The notes: a model not told the origin generated them from the letters alone. 64,000 nucleotides of DNA from Flavobacteriaceae bacterium (GCA_002746415.1 NVXD01000006.1:62001-126000); one strand, 5' to 3'; counted from the stretch's first letter, positions 54,582 through 63,943 are shown. Translations and numbers: made by a program.

Positions 54582-56045
54582 CTACAACCCACTAACATAC
54601 CCCCCATACATATCTTTAAACTGATAGCCTTTTGTAAAGCGGTGTCGGCTTAGCTTTTTGTGAGCCACCAAGCCCCAGAGCATTAATTCTTTTAGGAAAT
54701 AAGCATCTTCTTTTGGAACATCGGGTTGGTGTTCGGTTATCAACCTGCTTAATGGTGTAATGCTATCTAGAAGTTTTTGGTAATCAGCATCCGTGGAATC
54801 GTCTAATAACTCAAAACCTTCACTGTCAAAAAACCAACTGATTAGCTCATCATACGGACTGGGTGCATCCTTGCGTTCTAATTTCGAAATAGGTGGAAAA
54901 TAGCTTGGAAAAACTGTTTTTATAGCATCCGCAATTAGAGTTTCAGCCACGGCACCGGCTCCCTCCTGCTCTCCTTCATATACAAGTTCTATCTTTCCTG
55001 TGATAGATGGGACAATACCCATAAAATCACTGAGTCGCACTACGGTGGACTTTTCAGCACTATGCAAACACCTTCTTTCAGCTGTGCTTAATAAGTTTTC
55101 AAAGGCGGTAATGCTCATTCTGGCACTCACTCCACTCTTGGCATCTACATATTCACTCTTTCGGGCTTCAAAACTAATCTGCTCTAATACATCCTTTGCT
55201 AAATCTGGCACATGCACCAAATCACTTTGACGCTTGTCTAACCGTGCTTCCTGGGCAGTAATTTTACGTGCTGTTGCTATATCCTCAGGGTAATGTGTAA
55301 GGATCTGAGATCCTATTCTATCTTTTAATGGCGTTACTATACTACCTCTATTTGTATAATCCTCCGGGTTGGCGGTAAAAATAAATTGGATATCCAATGG
55401 CAGCCTGACTTTAAACCCCCGAATCTGAATATCGCCCTCTTGTAGAATATTAAACAAAGACACTTGAATCCTAGCTTGTAAATCTGGCAATTCATTGATC
55501 ACAAAAATACATCTGTTGGCACGTGGAATCATGCCAAAATGAATCACAAGCTCATTCGCATAGGATAATTTTAGATTGGCAGCTTTTATAGGATCCACAT
55601 CACCAATTAAATCGGCCACCGTAACATCTGGTGTGGCTAGTTTTTCATAAAAACGTTCTTCCCTCGGTAACCAGCTAATTGGGGTTTTATCTCCCTTTTC
55701 TGTTATGATAACTTTTGCCAAGCTCGACAAAGGAGCCAAAGGATCATCATTCACTTCAGAACCTGTCACCACAGGGATATACTCGTCAAGCAAATTCACC
55801 ATCAGCCTAGCCAACCGCGTTTTAGCCTGCCCCCGCAACCCTAGTAGGTTGATATTATGCCTAGAAAGAATAGCGCGTTCCAGTTCTGGCATCACGGAAT
55901 CTTCATAGCCCCAAACCCCTTCAAAAACAGGCTCCTTGTTTTTTATTTTTTCCCTTAGGTTATCCCGCAGCTCGTCTTTTATGCTCTTGCTTTGGTAACC
56001 AGATTTCTTTAGCTCTCCTAGTGTTTTTATGTCTTTTTGTTTCAT
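54582..56045 (-). CDS. AAA ATPase of the MoxR/magnesium-chelatase BchI type
   Basis: A 487-residue soluble ATPase. Walker A is GLRGQAKTR (about 68-76), Walker B is CIFVINELPDL, followed by VSLFNILQEGDIQIRGFKV and IFTANPEDYTNRGSI, which are the sensor-1 and helix-2 insert features of the MoxR/BchI clade. The C-terminal 120 residues are an unknown helical extension. Together with the VWA protein encoded 104 bases upstream it forms the usual ATPase/VWA pair that remodels proteins or inserts metal ions. Client unknown. Confidence 0.88.
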   Translation of the reverse strand: MKQKDIKTLGELKKSGYQSKSIKDELRDNLREKIKNKEPVFEGVWGYEDSVMPELERAILSRHNINLLGLRGQAKTRLARLMVNLLDEYIPVVTGSEVNDDPLAPLSSLAKVIITEKGDKTPISWLPREERFYEKLATPDVTVADLIGDVDPIKAANLKLSYANELVIHFGMIPRANRCIFVINELPDLQARIQVSLFNILQEGDIQIRGFKVRLPLDIQFIFTANPEDYTNRGSIVTPLKDRIGSQILTHYPEDIATARKITAQEARLDKRQSDLVHVPDLAKDVLEQISFEARKSEYVDAKSGVSARMSITAFENLLSTAERRCLHSAEKSTVVRLSDFMGIVPSITGKIELVYEGEQEGAGAVAETLIADAIKTVFPSYFPPISKLERKDAPSPYDELISWFFDSEGFELLDDSTDADYQKLLDSITPLSRLITEHQPDVPKEDAYFLKELMLWGLVAHKKLSRHRFTKGYQFKDMYGGYVSGL

Positions 56046-56149
56046 TTTAAATATACGATTTACGAAATTGGAATCACGAATTTTAGGAATAAGGTATATT
56101 CCGTACCTCTAACATCTAAACTCCAACTTCTAAATTCTAACCTCTATTT

Positions 56150-57295
56150 TCACTTCAACCTTTTCCTCCGATTCGCCTCATAATCCTCAAAAATCATCTC
56201 TCCCAATCCGGAAAGTCCAGTATAAAAAGCCTTGCCATTATTCAATTTACTGAATTCCTGTACAAATTGCATGAGATAAGGATCTTGGGCTATCATAAAA
56301 GTAGTAATGGGGATGTGTAGTTTTCTTGCATGTTGTGCCATTGCGTAACACTTTTCTACAATATGGTCATCTAAGCCCACACTGTTTTTGTAATAGGTAC
56401 CATCTGGCAAACGCAAACAACTTGGCTTTCCATCGGTAATCATAAAGATCTGTTTGTTGGTATTTCGTTTTCTACGCAGCATATCCATCGCCAATTGCAA
56501 ACCAGCTACCGTATTGGTATGGTAGGGTCCCACTTTTAAATAGGGCAACTCTTTAATAGTAATAGGCCAAGCATCATTCCCAAATACCAGAATATCTATG
56601 GTGTCCTTGGGATAGCGGGTTGTAATCAATTCCACCAAGGCCATGGCTACTTTTTTGGCCGGTGTAATACGATCCTCCCCATAGAGGATCATGCTGTGGC
56701 TGATGTCAATCATCAAAACCGTACTCATCTGTGCCTTGTATTGGGTATTTTCTACCACTAAATCATCTTCGGTTAATCGGAAATCGTCCAAACCATGATG
56801 GATCTGCGCATTTTTAAGGCTTTCTGTCATGGAAATTCGCTCTAACGCATCCCCATATCTATATTCTCTAAACTCCCCAGTATGTTCATCTCCTCTACCC
56901 GATTTTCCTGTTTTATGATTTCCGTTACCGCTACGTTTTAGCTTTCCGAAAATTTGTTCCAAAGCCTTTTGACGAAGCAGTCGCTCCATTTTTGCAGTAA
57001 TAGACAAACTTCCACCTTCTCCTCCTTCCGCTTCACCAGTGCCTCCACCATCTTCAAATTCTTCCCGTAAAAATCCTTTGGCTTTTAGGTCTTCAATAAA
57101 ATCATCAATAGTATAGTTCTCGTCGGTGAGTTCATATTCGATATCCAACTCTCTCAACCAGTCCAATGCCTCATTCACATCCCCCGAGGTATGCGTAATC
57201 AATTCCTGAAAAACACTAAACAACTTCTCAAACGGAGTTTGTTCTGGAGTGGTATAGGTATCAAACCGAAAGCCTTTTCTCGATATCTGGGTCAT
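56150..57295 (-). CDS. VWA-domain protein partnered with MoxR-type ATPase (BchD-like)
   Basis: A 381-residue protein (ATG at 57295; the frame continues to a TTG at 57313, which is less likely). The N-terminal 120 residues are helical and charged, with the Gly/Glu-rich stretch EEFEDGGGTGEAEGGEGG. The C-terminal VWA domain has a perfect MIDAS: MIDISHSMILYGED (DxSxS), T in FGNDAWPITI-region, and MITDGKPS. No signal peptide, so it acts in the cytoplasm with the downstream ATPase. Confidence 0.88.
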   Translation of the reverse strand: MTQISRKGFRFDTYTTPEQTPFEKLFSVFQELITHTSGDVNEALDWLRELDIEYELTDENYTIDDFIEDLKAKGFLREEFEDGGGTGEAEGGEGGSLSITAKMERLLRQKALEQIFGKLKRSGNGNHKTGKSGRGDEHTGEFREYRYGDALERISMTESLKNAQIHHGLDDFRLTEDDLVVENTQYKAQMSTVLMIDISHSMILYGEDRITPAKKVAMALVELITTRYPKDTIDILVFGNDAWPITIKELPYLKVGPYHTNTVAGLQLAMDMLRRKRNTNKQIFMITDGKPSCLRLPDGTYYKNSVGLDDHIVEKCYAMAQHARKLHIPITTFMIAQDPYLMQFVQEFSKLNNGKAFYTGLSGLGEMIFEDYEANRRKRLK

Positions 57296-57730
57296 ATTAT
57301 AAATGTAACACAATTCAAGGTATTGGTCTCCTTTTTAGAGAAAACTTAACGTGTAAAAAGGGAGTGGTAGTTTGGGTAAGATGATGTATGAGGTGAATCG
57401 GAGAAGAAGTATTGAGTATTTAGAAAATAGTATTGGAAATATAGTATTAAGTAAGTAGTAATAAGTGAATAGTGTTTCGCAAAAAGTGTGAAACAGGAGT
57501 GCTTTGTACATAAAACTTTGTACTTCGTACTAGCATCCCAGCCACCGCAACTCCTCTTAAACGCTATGGAGCAGGCCCTACAACCATTCTGTAACCAAAA
57601 GCACCCTAAATCGTCTACTATAAATAGCACAAATTTCACAAACCATGCAACCCTTAGAGTTTTGTTCTGTCTTTAACTATAGAGAGAAAATAAAGTACAT
57701 TTAAGGAGATTTTAAGCGGCACTAATTTAA
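57296..57730. other. 435-base spacer with ECF-type promoter
   Basis: No gene is supported here. The part at 57390-57470 has loosely repeated AGTATT/AGTAAT words on an A-rich background. The only signal I can name is the ECF-like promoter at 57647-57675, listed separately. Confidence 0.5.
57647..57675 (+). promoter_or_regulatory. Candidate autoregulated ECF promoter
   Basis: GCAACC (57647-57652), 16 bases, GTCTTTA (57669-57675). The AAC ... GTC pattern with 16-base spacing fits -35/-10 elements of ECF sigma factors, which usually transcribe their own gene; the ECF gene starts 55 bases downstream. The site resembles the one at 43633. Confidence 0.5.
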
Positions 57731-58270
57731 TTGGAAAACATCATTCTTTTTACTCATAAGGACCTTGTTGAAAAAAGCAAGTCTGGGGATAGAAACGCAC
57801 AGTACGAACTGTACGAACTCTATGTGGGTGGCATGTACAATATTGGCATGCGTATGTTGCCTACTAAAGAAGATACTGAAGATGTCATACAAGAAAGCTT
57901 TATAGAAGCTTTTAACAAACTCTCCTCTTTTAGATATGAAAGTACTTTTGGCTCTTGGTTAAAACGAATCGTCATCAATAAAAGCATTAATCATTTAAAG
58001 CTAAAGAGAATTCCGGTTACAGCAATAGAAGATCATGAATATCATATTACAGATGATATTGTGGAAAAGGATGTGCCACTGGACATTCAACATATTAAGA
58101 AAGCGATAAAAATGCTACCAGATGGCTACAAACAAATTATTAACCTATACCTAATTGAGGGGTACGACCATGTAGAAATTGCAGAGATATTAGGCATTGC
58201 TACATCAACCTCAAAATCACAGTACCATAGGGCGAAGAAAAAATTGATAGAACTAATAAAGGGATTGTAA
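57731..58270 (+). CDS. ECF-type RNA polymerase sigma factor
   Basis: A 179-residue sigma-70 of the ECF class. Region 2 is NAQYELYELYVGGMYNIGMRML through FNKLSSFRYESTFGSWLKRIVINKSINHL, region 4 is LPDGYKQIINLYLIEGYDHVEIAEILGIATSTSKSQYHRAKKKL. It has no N-terminal extension. The start is a TTG at 57731: no ATG occurs before the first conserved residues of region 2. The anti-sigma-like gene overlaps its stop by one base (TAATG). Confidence 0.92.
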   Translation: MENIILFTHKDLVEKSKSGDRNAQYELYELYVGGMYNIGMRMLPTKEDTEDVIQESFIEAFNKLSSFRYESTFGSWLKRIVINKSINHLKLKRIPVTAIEDHEYHITDDIVEKDVPLDIQHIKKAIKMLPDGYKQIINLYLIEGYDHVEIAEILGIATSTSKSQYHRAKKKLIELIKGL

Positions 58271-58815
58271 TGGACGAATTGGAAAAATACATCAGGGAAC
58301 ATAAATCCTCCTTTAATGAACATAAAGTGGATCGGCAGAAGCTTTGGGAAAACATAGCTCCTAAGCTAGACCAAAAACCAGCTCCAAAAGTAATTAGGCT
58401 ATGGCAATCGCCCTTCCTAAAAGTAGCGGCCAGTATTTTAGTACTGTTGGGTATGTTCACTGTCATTCAATTTTTTATAAATGGCGGCATCAACACCAAT
58501 GAACCCACCATAGTAAACAAAGAGTTGGAAGAAATAGACATGTATTATTCTGGTATGGTATTCCAACAAGTGCAATTGGTAAAGCTAAACAAGCTGCTCT
58601 CCCAAACCGAAAAAGAGGAATTTTTGTCTTTTATGGACGATTTAGATCAAGAATATGAGGAATTACGCATAGAAATGCACAAAAACCTAGACAATGAATT
58701 GGTAATGGAAGCCATTGTAAACAATTACAAAAAGAGAATAGAATTGATAGAGACCTTGTTACACAGAATAAATAATTCAAAAAATATTGAAGATGGGAAT
58801 GGATATATCTTATAA
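58270..58815 (+). CDS. Membrane anti-sigma-like protein
   Basis: A 181-residue protein with a cytoplasmic N-terminus (1-45, DELEKYIREHKSSFNEHKVDRQKLWENI), one membrane helix (about 47-68), and an extracytoplasmic helical domain with many Glu, Gln and Lys (FQQVQLVKLNKLLSQTEKEEF). The layout and its position directly after an ECF sigma factor fit an anti-sigma factor, though no zinc-binding ZAS motif (HxxxCxxC) is visible. Its 3' end overlaps the next gene. Confidence 0.7.
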   Translation: MDELEKYIREHKSSFNEHKVDRQKLWENIAPKLDQKPAPKVIRLWQSPFLKVAASILVLLGMFTVIQFFINGGINTNEPTIVNKELEEIDMYYSGMVFQQVQLVKLNKLLSQTEKEEFLSFMDDLDQEYEELRIEMHKNLDNELVMEAIVNNYKKRIELIETLLHRINNSKNIEDGNGYIL

Positions 58816-59887
58816 GAAAATAGCCTTCTTAGCTTCTTTTTTACTGCTATGCCAAACGGTGCCTGCACAGGAAACCGTATCGAGGAAGGTGGAAAAAAGC
58901 TATGGGTTGACCAATAATGGGGAGCTGCTATTGAACAATAAATATGGAGACATTACCATTAAAGGTTGGGACAGGAACTCCATTAAGATAACAGTAAACA
59001 TTGAAGTGAGCCATAAGAAAAGGGAGAATGCCAAAGAACTCCTAGATCGTGTAGCCATAACGACCAGAGTAACCGATGATTTGGTACGCGTGACTTCGGA
59101 TATCAATGATAAAAACACGAGTTTTTTCTCTAGGTATTTTAGCAAGGTGAACCCGTTTGATTTGGATAAGAGTAATATCAAAATCAACTATACCATTTTC
59201 CTGCCTTCTAATGCAGAAATGGACATTACCAATAAGTTTGGAGATGTGATTATCAGTGATTGGGAAGGTAAACTCAAAGCCAATGTAGAACATGGAAATA
59301 TTTGGATAAACGATGCACTTACCAATGCCAACATTAGCGTGCGCTTTGGGAAATTAAAAACCAAGAGCATTAGCTATGCCAATATCACCATCAAAAATGG
59401 GGAATTAGATTTGGAAGGTTCAGAACGCTTAAGAATAAACAGTTCTGGTACCACAATGGAAATAGGTACTGTTGCCTCCCTAGAGCTATATTCTAGTAAG
59501 GATGAAATCAATATCAATAACGTTACAACTATAGAAGGAGAAATAAAATTTGGTAAGGTGCATATCAATACTGTTGGTGAGGCAATAAGTCTTAGCACCG
59601 TAGTTGCAGACCTTTGGGTGTATAAAATTGATAACCCAAATTCCAGAATACGCATTGATCAAGAGTCGTCTGAACTGAATATTAATATTGCAGGGCAGTC
59701 GCTCATCTTTAATGCTACTTTAGAACAAGGCTTGCTACGCATTCCAAAATCCTTTACAGAGATCCATACAGATATTATCAACAAGGGAAAAAAGATCCGA
59801 AAAATCAATGCTACCTATGGTGAAGGACCCTATGGAGAATTTATCCTAACAGGATTAAAAGGGGTTATCATATTAAAAGAAAATTAA
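58793..59887 (+). CDS. Secreted DUF4097-like beta-helix protein
   Basis: A 364-residue secreted protein with signal peptide (KIAFLASFLLLCQTVPAQ). The mature part is a regular series of short strands with recurring N-x-x-G-D-I-x-I patterns (NKYGDITIKGW, NKFGDVIISDWEG, EHGNIWINDA, RFGKLKTKSI, KNGELDLEG), typical of DUF4097/DUF2807-type beta-solenoids. The ATG at 58793 overlaps the anti-sigma gene by 23 bases; an ATG two codons on is also possible. Function unknown, probably part of the same surface system. Confidence 0.8.
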   Translation: MGMDISYKKIAFLASFLLLCQTVPAQETVSRKVEKSYGLTNNGELLLNNKYGDITIKGWDRNSIKITVNIEVSHKKRENAKELLDRVAITTRVTDDLVRVTSDINDKNTSFFSRYFSKVNPFDLDKSNIKINYTIFLPSNAEMDITNKFGDVIISDWEGKLKANVEHGNIWINDALTNANISVRFGKLKTKSISYANITIKNGELDLEGSERLRINSSGTTMEIGTVASLELYSSKDEININNVTTIEGEIKFGKVHINTVGEAISLSTVVADLWVYKIDNPNSRIRIDQESSELNINIAGQSLIFNATLEQGLLRIPKSFTEIHTDIINKGKKIRKINATYGEGPYGEFILTGLKGVIILKEN

Positions 59888-59898
59888 AGTAGTGTAAT

Positions 59899-60630
59899 AT
59901 GCAACCATTTACTTTTTATGCTGTCTATAACAACAAACACAAAGACCAACTGACTTTGAAACTCAACCACATACTCTTATTTTTTATCTTACTGGGAAGT
60001 GCCCCTATAATCAATGCTCAAGATGCTGAGGAGTATATTGAATTTAATGATCGTAAAACCGTGGTTCATGGGGTTTATGTTGGTATTAATTTGTTATACG
60101 GAAAAATAAACGATGCGGGTACCTTTTCTTTTGAAGGACATGTAGCTTATGTGTTGAATCAAAAACTAATTATTGGACTAGGATGGACAAGCTTTTATTC
60201 TCAACAAAATTTTGAGCAGTTTTCTTTCTCCAATGATATTGATTTTGCTGGTGGCTATGGTGGATTTCATATTGAACCGATATTGTTCAGTGAAAAAAGA
60301 GTGAACCTTTCTTTTCCCGTCCTCATAGGAATGGGTTATGTAGGGTATTTAGATAAAGTATTTGATCGTGATGGTACTAATCCACTATTGATTAACAACG
60401 AGAGAGATGAGATTTTTGTCATTGAACCAGGCATAAATATCTTGTACAACATTTCCCGTTATGTACAATTAGAGGCAGGTATCCGATATAGATTTTCAGA
60501 TAAAATAGACTTAGAACCTCATTATATTACAGATATCAATGGCTTTTCTACTGGTTTGGGGATACGAATGGGTGTCTTTAATATGGGTAGAAATAGGTAC
60601 AAGAAAAATATTGACTCAAATAACCATTAA
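59899..60630 (+). CDS. Outer-membrane beta-barrel-like protein, copy 1
   Basis: A 243-residue protein with an extended N-terminus before the signal peptide (KLNHILLFFILLGSAPIINAQ); the true start may be an internal codon near residue 18. The mature part begins EEYIEFNDRKTVVHGVYVG and alternates strands with glycines, aromatic residues and NISRYVQLEAGIRYRFS, ending YKKNI. Paralogous to the next gene, which shares EFNDR...VHGVY, FDRDGTNP-like loop position, and the NISRY motif. Probably a small barrel in the outer membrane. Confidence 0.75.
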   Translation: MQPFTFYAVYNNKHKDQLTLKLNHILLFFILLGSAPIINAQDAEEYIEFNDRKTVVHGVYVGINLLYGKINDAGTFSFEGHVAYVLNQKLIIGLGWTSFYSQQNFEQFSFSNDIDFAGGYGGFHIEPILFSEKRVNLSFPVLIGMGYVGYLDKVFDRDGTNPLLINNERDEIFVIEPGINILYNISRYVQLEAGIRYRFSDKIDLEPHYITDINGFSTGLGIRMGVFNMGRNRYKKNIDSNNH

Positions 60631-60647
60631 TTCATCAATCAGAAACA

Positions 60648-61319
60648 ATGAAACAATCAAAAACTATACTCCTCTTCCTATTGCTTTGCAGTTGCATTCA
60701 GATGTACGGACAGGACGATGGAGATTATATTGAATTTAACGACCGTAGAAATATTGTACATGGGGTATATATGGGTTTTTCAGGGAGTTATGGAAAAATT
60801 GATGGCATAGACGCCGCCTTTGGCAGCTTTAAAATTGCCTATGTGGCCAATAGACAGCTTGAAATAGGTTTTGTAGCTACTGGGTTTTATGCAGATCAGA
60901 ATTTGCCCAACGTATTCCAAAATAACAAGGGTGACCTTATAGGTGGCTATGGCGGACTGCATTTGGAGCCTATCTTTTTTGGGCAAAAGAAAATAAACCT
61001 TTCCTTTCCCATTTTATTGGGAAGCGGAATTGTTGGGTATATAGAAGATACCGATTTTGATGAGGATTTTGATTTTGATGAGGATATAGAAGATTGGGAT
61101 GTAGCCTTTGTTATTGAACCGGGAATTAGCTTGCTCTACAATATTTCTAGATATGCGCAGTTAGAACTAGGTGTTAAATATCGTTTTTCGAGCGAAATAA
61201 GACTTGAGCCAGAGAGTATTACAGATATTAACGGTTTTTCTGCTGGCTTTGGATTTAAATTAGGAGTCTTTAACCTTGGGAAGAACAGGTATAAAAAAAA
61301 TATAAATCATGAAGACTGA
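60648..61319 (+). CDS. Outer-membrane beta-barrel-like protein, copy 2
   Basis: A 223-residue paralogue of the preceding protein with a Sec signal (MKQSKTILLFLLLCSCIQMYGQ), then DYIEFNDRRNIVHGVYMGFSG and the same strand order. A loop that is short in copy 1 carries a run of acidic residues here (DTDFDEDFDFDEDIEDWD), a possible calcium-binding insertion. Ends NISRYAQLELGVKYRFS and YKKNI. Seventeen bases after copy 1. Confidence 0.8.
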   Translation: MKQSKTILLFLLLCSCIQMYGQDDGDYIEFNDRRNIVHGVYMGFSGSYGKIDGIDAAFGSFKIAYVANRQLEIGFVATGFYADQNLPNVFQNNKGDLIGGYGGLHLEPIFFGQKKINLSFPILLGSGIVGYIEDTDFDEDFDFDEDIEDWDVAFVIEPGISLLYNISRYAQLELGVKYRFSSEIRLEPESITDINGFSAGFGFKLGVFNLGKNRYKKNINHED

Positions 61320-61449
61320 TTTTAAAAATGGACATGGGCTAAGACTACGAGCTATCAATACTTTATATGTCTACGTTGAGTCGAGCCAGGTACTCACCAA
61401 AAGAGATCATACCCCCATAGAAATCAATTGGGTGCCTATAGGGAACTAG
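61309..61449 (+). CDS. Possible 46-aa small ORF
   Basis: ATG at 61309, overlapping the end of the previous gene by 11 bases, and TAG at 61447. The peptide is basic and mixed (MKTDFKNGHGLRLRAINTLY, then VESSQVLTKRDHTPIEINWV). No homology is apparent. It could be a small operon member or the debris of a longer gene; evidence is only the open frame and the coupled start. Confidence 0.25.
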   Translation: MKTDFKNGHGLRLRAINTLYVYVESSQVLTKRDHTPIEINWVPIGN

Positions 61450-61482
61450 GAGTTTATTTAGCAATCAAAACAATCAAATAAA

Positions 61483-63822
61483 ATGAGAACATCTATTAAG
61501 AAACAAGCAGTTTTTATACTGCTTGCAGCCCTAAGCATGTCTAGTTTTGGGCAAACTTTAACGCAGACCGTAAAAGGTAAAGTACTTGATGCCACTACAG
61601 GTGCGCCACTTATGGGCGCTACTATTACGCTTTTAAATACAAGTCCTCCAAGAGGAGTGGTGACCAATATGGATGGCTTCTTTAAGTTAGAGAATGTTGC
61701 CATTGGTAGGCAGTCCTTACAGTGTAGCTATTTGGGTTATGAAAATGCCTTTGCTTCAGAAATATTAGTGGGTTCTGCGAAGGAAATCAATTTAACCATT
61801 AGTCTGGTAGAGTCATTAGAGAAATTAGATGAAGTCATTCTACTGGCTCCAAGAGATAATATTAGGCCTAATAATGAAATGTCTACCGTTAGTGCCCGTT
61901 CTTTTAGTGTTGAAGAAACAAAGCGTTTTCCGGTAAGTATTAGTGATCCAGGTCGTATGGCGCAGTCATTTGCAGGGGTCACCAATTCCGACGATTCCAC
62001 AAATGAAATTGTGGTAAGGGGAAATGCCCCTAATCAATTACTATGGCGCATAGAGGGTGTTGAAGTACCAGATCCCAACCATTTTTCTGAAGAAGGATAT
62101 TCTCCTGGAGCGGTAAGCATCTTAAGCACTAATATGCTTGGGAAATCAGATTTCTTTACTGGTGCATTCCCTGCAGAATATGGCAATGCTACCTCTGGTG
62201 TATTTGATATCCGACTAAGAAATGGAAACTCTGAAAAACATGAGCGCGCATTTCAATTTGGATTTTTAGGAACAGATTTAGCATTGGAGGGGCCTCTTAG
62301 CAAGAATCATAAAAGTTCATATTTAATCAATTACAGATATTCCACACTTACTATTTTGAATAATTTTATTGATATTTCTGAAGGTAGCGTTCCTACCTTT
62401 CAAGATTTATCGTTTAAATTTAATTTTCCCCTTGGAGAAAAAACCAATTTATCTTTATGGGGCATTGGAGGGCTTAGCGAAGATAATGGAGGAGACGACC
62501 TAGATAATAATCCAAATTTTGAGGAAATGGAAGTTTTTGAATCCAGAACTTATATGGCTGGAGTAAATTTGAAACATTTTTTCAATAAGAATAGCACCTT
62601 GGAGGCTGTGGCATCTTATTCTGGAAACCAAAGTGATTTTGACTATACCTTCACCAATTTAAATAGCAATAATATATTTAATGAAAGAGATCTATTGCAA
62701 AATGGAGCATTTAGGTTCAATGTGAACCATACCCAAAAGTTCAATGCCAAGACGGTATTAAAAACTGGGGCTACCTTGAGTTTCATGAGCTATGATGTGA
62801 CTACTGATGAAACCTTTAATGGTGCTACGCAAACCGAGGTTGATGAAAAAGGAAACGGAACCATGGCTCAATTTTTTGCACAAGGGAAATATCGTTTCAA
62901 TGAAAAGCTGTCATCCACTTTTGGTTTACATGCCACCAGTTTTTCTGTCAACGAAGATTTTACTCTAGAGCCAAGAGCGGGGTTTGAATACAAGTTGAGT
63001 CAAAAACACACCTTGAGTGCAGGTTTTGGAGTCCATTCTAGAAGAATGCCTCTGAGTCAATACTTTATTAAGGTTGATGATGGTTTGGGGAACATCACAA
63101 CGCCAAATATGAATTTAGAATTAATGCAATCTACCCATTACGTACTAGGATATGATTGGCGTCTTATAAAAAATGGGCACCTTAAAATGGAAGTATATTA
63201 CCAAGATATAAATAAAGTTGCGGTATCTGCCGACCCACTATTGACCGATTCTTTTATCAATGGTGAATTCATTACCCATGAACTTACGGATGAAGGGAAA
63301 GCCAGAAATTATGGGCTGGAACTTACGTTTGAGAAATTCTTCTCGGACCATTATTATTTCTTGGTGACTAGCTCCATTTTTGATTCTAAATACAAAGCTT
63401 TGGACGGCAATTGGTATGATAGTAGATATAATTACAAATACACCTTTAATGTGGTAGGTGGTAAAGAGTTTAAGGCAGGTAAAACCAATAACAACATTAT
63501 TGGAACCAATGCAAAAGTTCTTTTTAATGGTGGCAAAAGAGGGACTCCTGTAGACATCACAGAATTCAATAATACAGGTAATTTAAGGCTCTTGCAAGGC
63601 CAAAGAAACTCGCTCGAATTTGACAAATACTTTAGGTTGGATGCCAGTGTGTATTATAGAATCAATAGAAAAAAAGTGGCGCATATCATTTCATTAGATA
63701 TTCAGAATGTGACTAATAGGTTAAACATTTTTGATCAATATTTTAATCCGGATTCAGGAGTATATGAAAAGGAATATCAATTGAACCTGTTACCATTACT
63801 GAATTACAGAATTGAATTTTAA
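61483..63822 (+). CDS. TonB-dependent receptor with carboxypeptidase-regulatory-like domain
   Basis: A 779-residue outer-membrane transporter. Signal peptide 1-23; a CarboxypepD-regulatory-like (peptidase-associated) domain about 30-110 with GKVLDATTGAPLMGATITL; a plug domain about 145-245 with ETKRFPVSISDPGRMAQSFA, IVVRGNAPNQLLWRIEGVEV; then a 22-strand barrel to a C-terminal aromatic residue (YRIEF). No SusD gene follows, so this is not a Sus-type polysaccharide system; peptide or metal complexes are possible. It lies in the ECF sigma unit and is probably controlled by it. Confidence 0.92.
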   Translation: MRTSIKKQAVFILLAALSMSSFGQTLTQTVKGKVLDATTGAPLMGATITLLNTSPPRGVVTNMDGFFKLENVAIGRQSLQCSYLGYENAFASEILVGSAKEINLTISLVESLEKLDEVILLAPRDNIRPNNEMSTVSARSFSVEETKRFPVSISDPGRMAQSFAGVTNSDDSTNEIVVRGNAPNQLLWRIEGVEVPDPNHFSEEGYSPGAVSILSTNMLGKSDFFTGAFPAEYGNATSGVFDIRLRNGNSEKHERAFQFGFLGTDLALEGPLSKNHKSSYLINYRYSTLTILNNFIDISEGSVPTFQDLSFKFNFPLGEKTNLSLWGIGGLSEDNGGDDLDNNPNFEEMEVFESRTYMAGVNLKHFFNKNSTLEAVASYSGNQSDFDYTFTNLNSNNIFNERDLLQNGAFRFNVNHTQKFNAKTVLKTGATLSFMSYDVTTDETFNGATQTEVDEKGNGTMAQFFAQGKYRFNEKLSSTFGLHATSFSVNEDFTLEPRAGFEYKLSQKHTLSAGFGVHSRRMPLSQYFIKVDDGLGNITTPNMNLELMQSTHYVLGYDWRLIKNGHLKMEVYYQDINKVAVSADPLLTDSFINGEFITHELTDEGKARNYGLELTFEKFFSDHYYFLVTSSIFDSKYKALDGNWYDSRYNYKYTFNVVGGKEFKAGKTNNNIIGTNAKVLFNGGKRGTPVDITEFNNTGNLRLLQGQRNSLEFDKYFRLDASVYYRINRKKVAHIISLDIQNVTNRLNIFDQYFNPDSGVYEKEYQLNLLPLLNYRIEF

Positions 63823-63853
63823 GATTTTTGATGTGGTTTTTGATTATTTTTTT

Positions 63854-63879
63854 AAAGCTTCACAGTTCTGTGGGGCTTT
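63854..63879 (+). terminator. Rho-independent terminator
   Basis: Stem AAAGCTTCACAG / CTGTGGGGCTTT (two G-T pairs) with a TT loop, 31 bases after the TonB-dependent receptor gene. The T run is short on the plus strand. Confidence 0.65.
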
Positions 63880-63943
63880 ATTGAATTGTAACATCTACTT
63901 CCTAAATGCGTCCTATTAACAAACTATACCCTAAATTCACTGT

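Noticed and set aside
57346-57639. A 97-codon minus-strand ORF in the VWA-ECF spacer
   Set aside because: Low-complexity, Cys- and Tyr-rich translation, no motif, and it overlaps the likely ECF promoter region.
61483-63822. A Sus-type polysaccharide utilisation locus
   Set aside because: There is no SusD gene and no glycoside hydrolase beside the TonB-dependent receptor.
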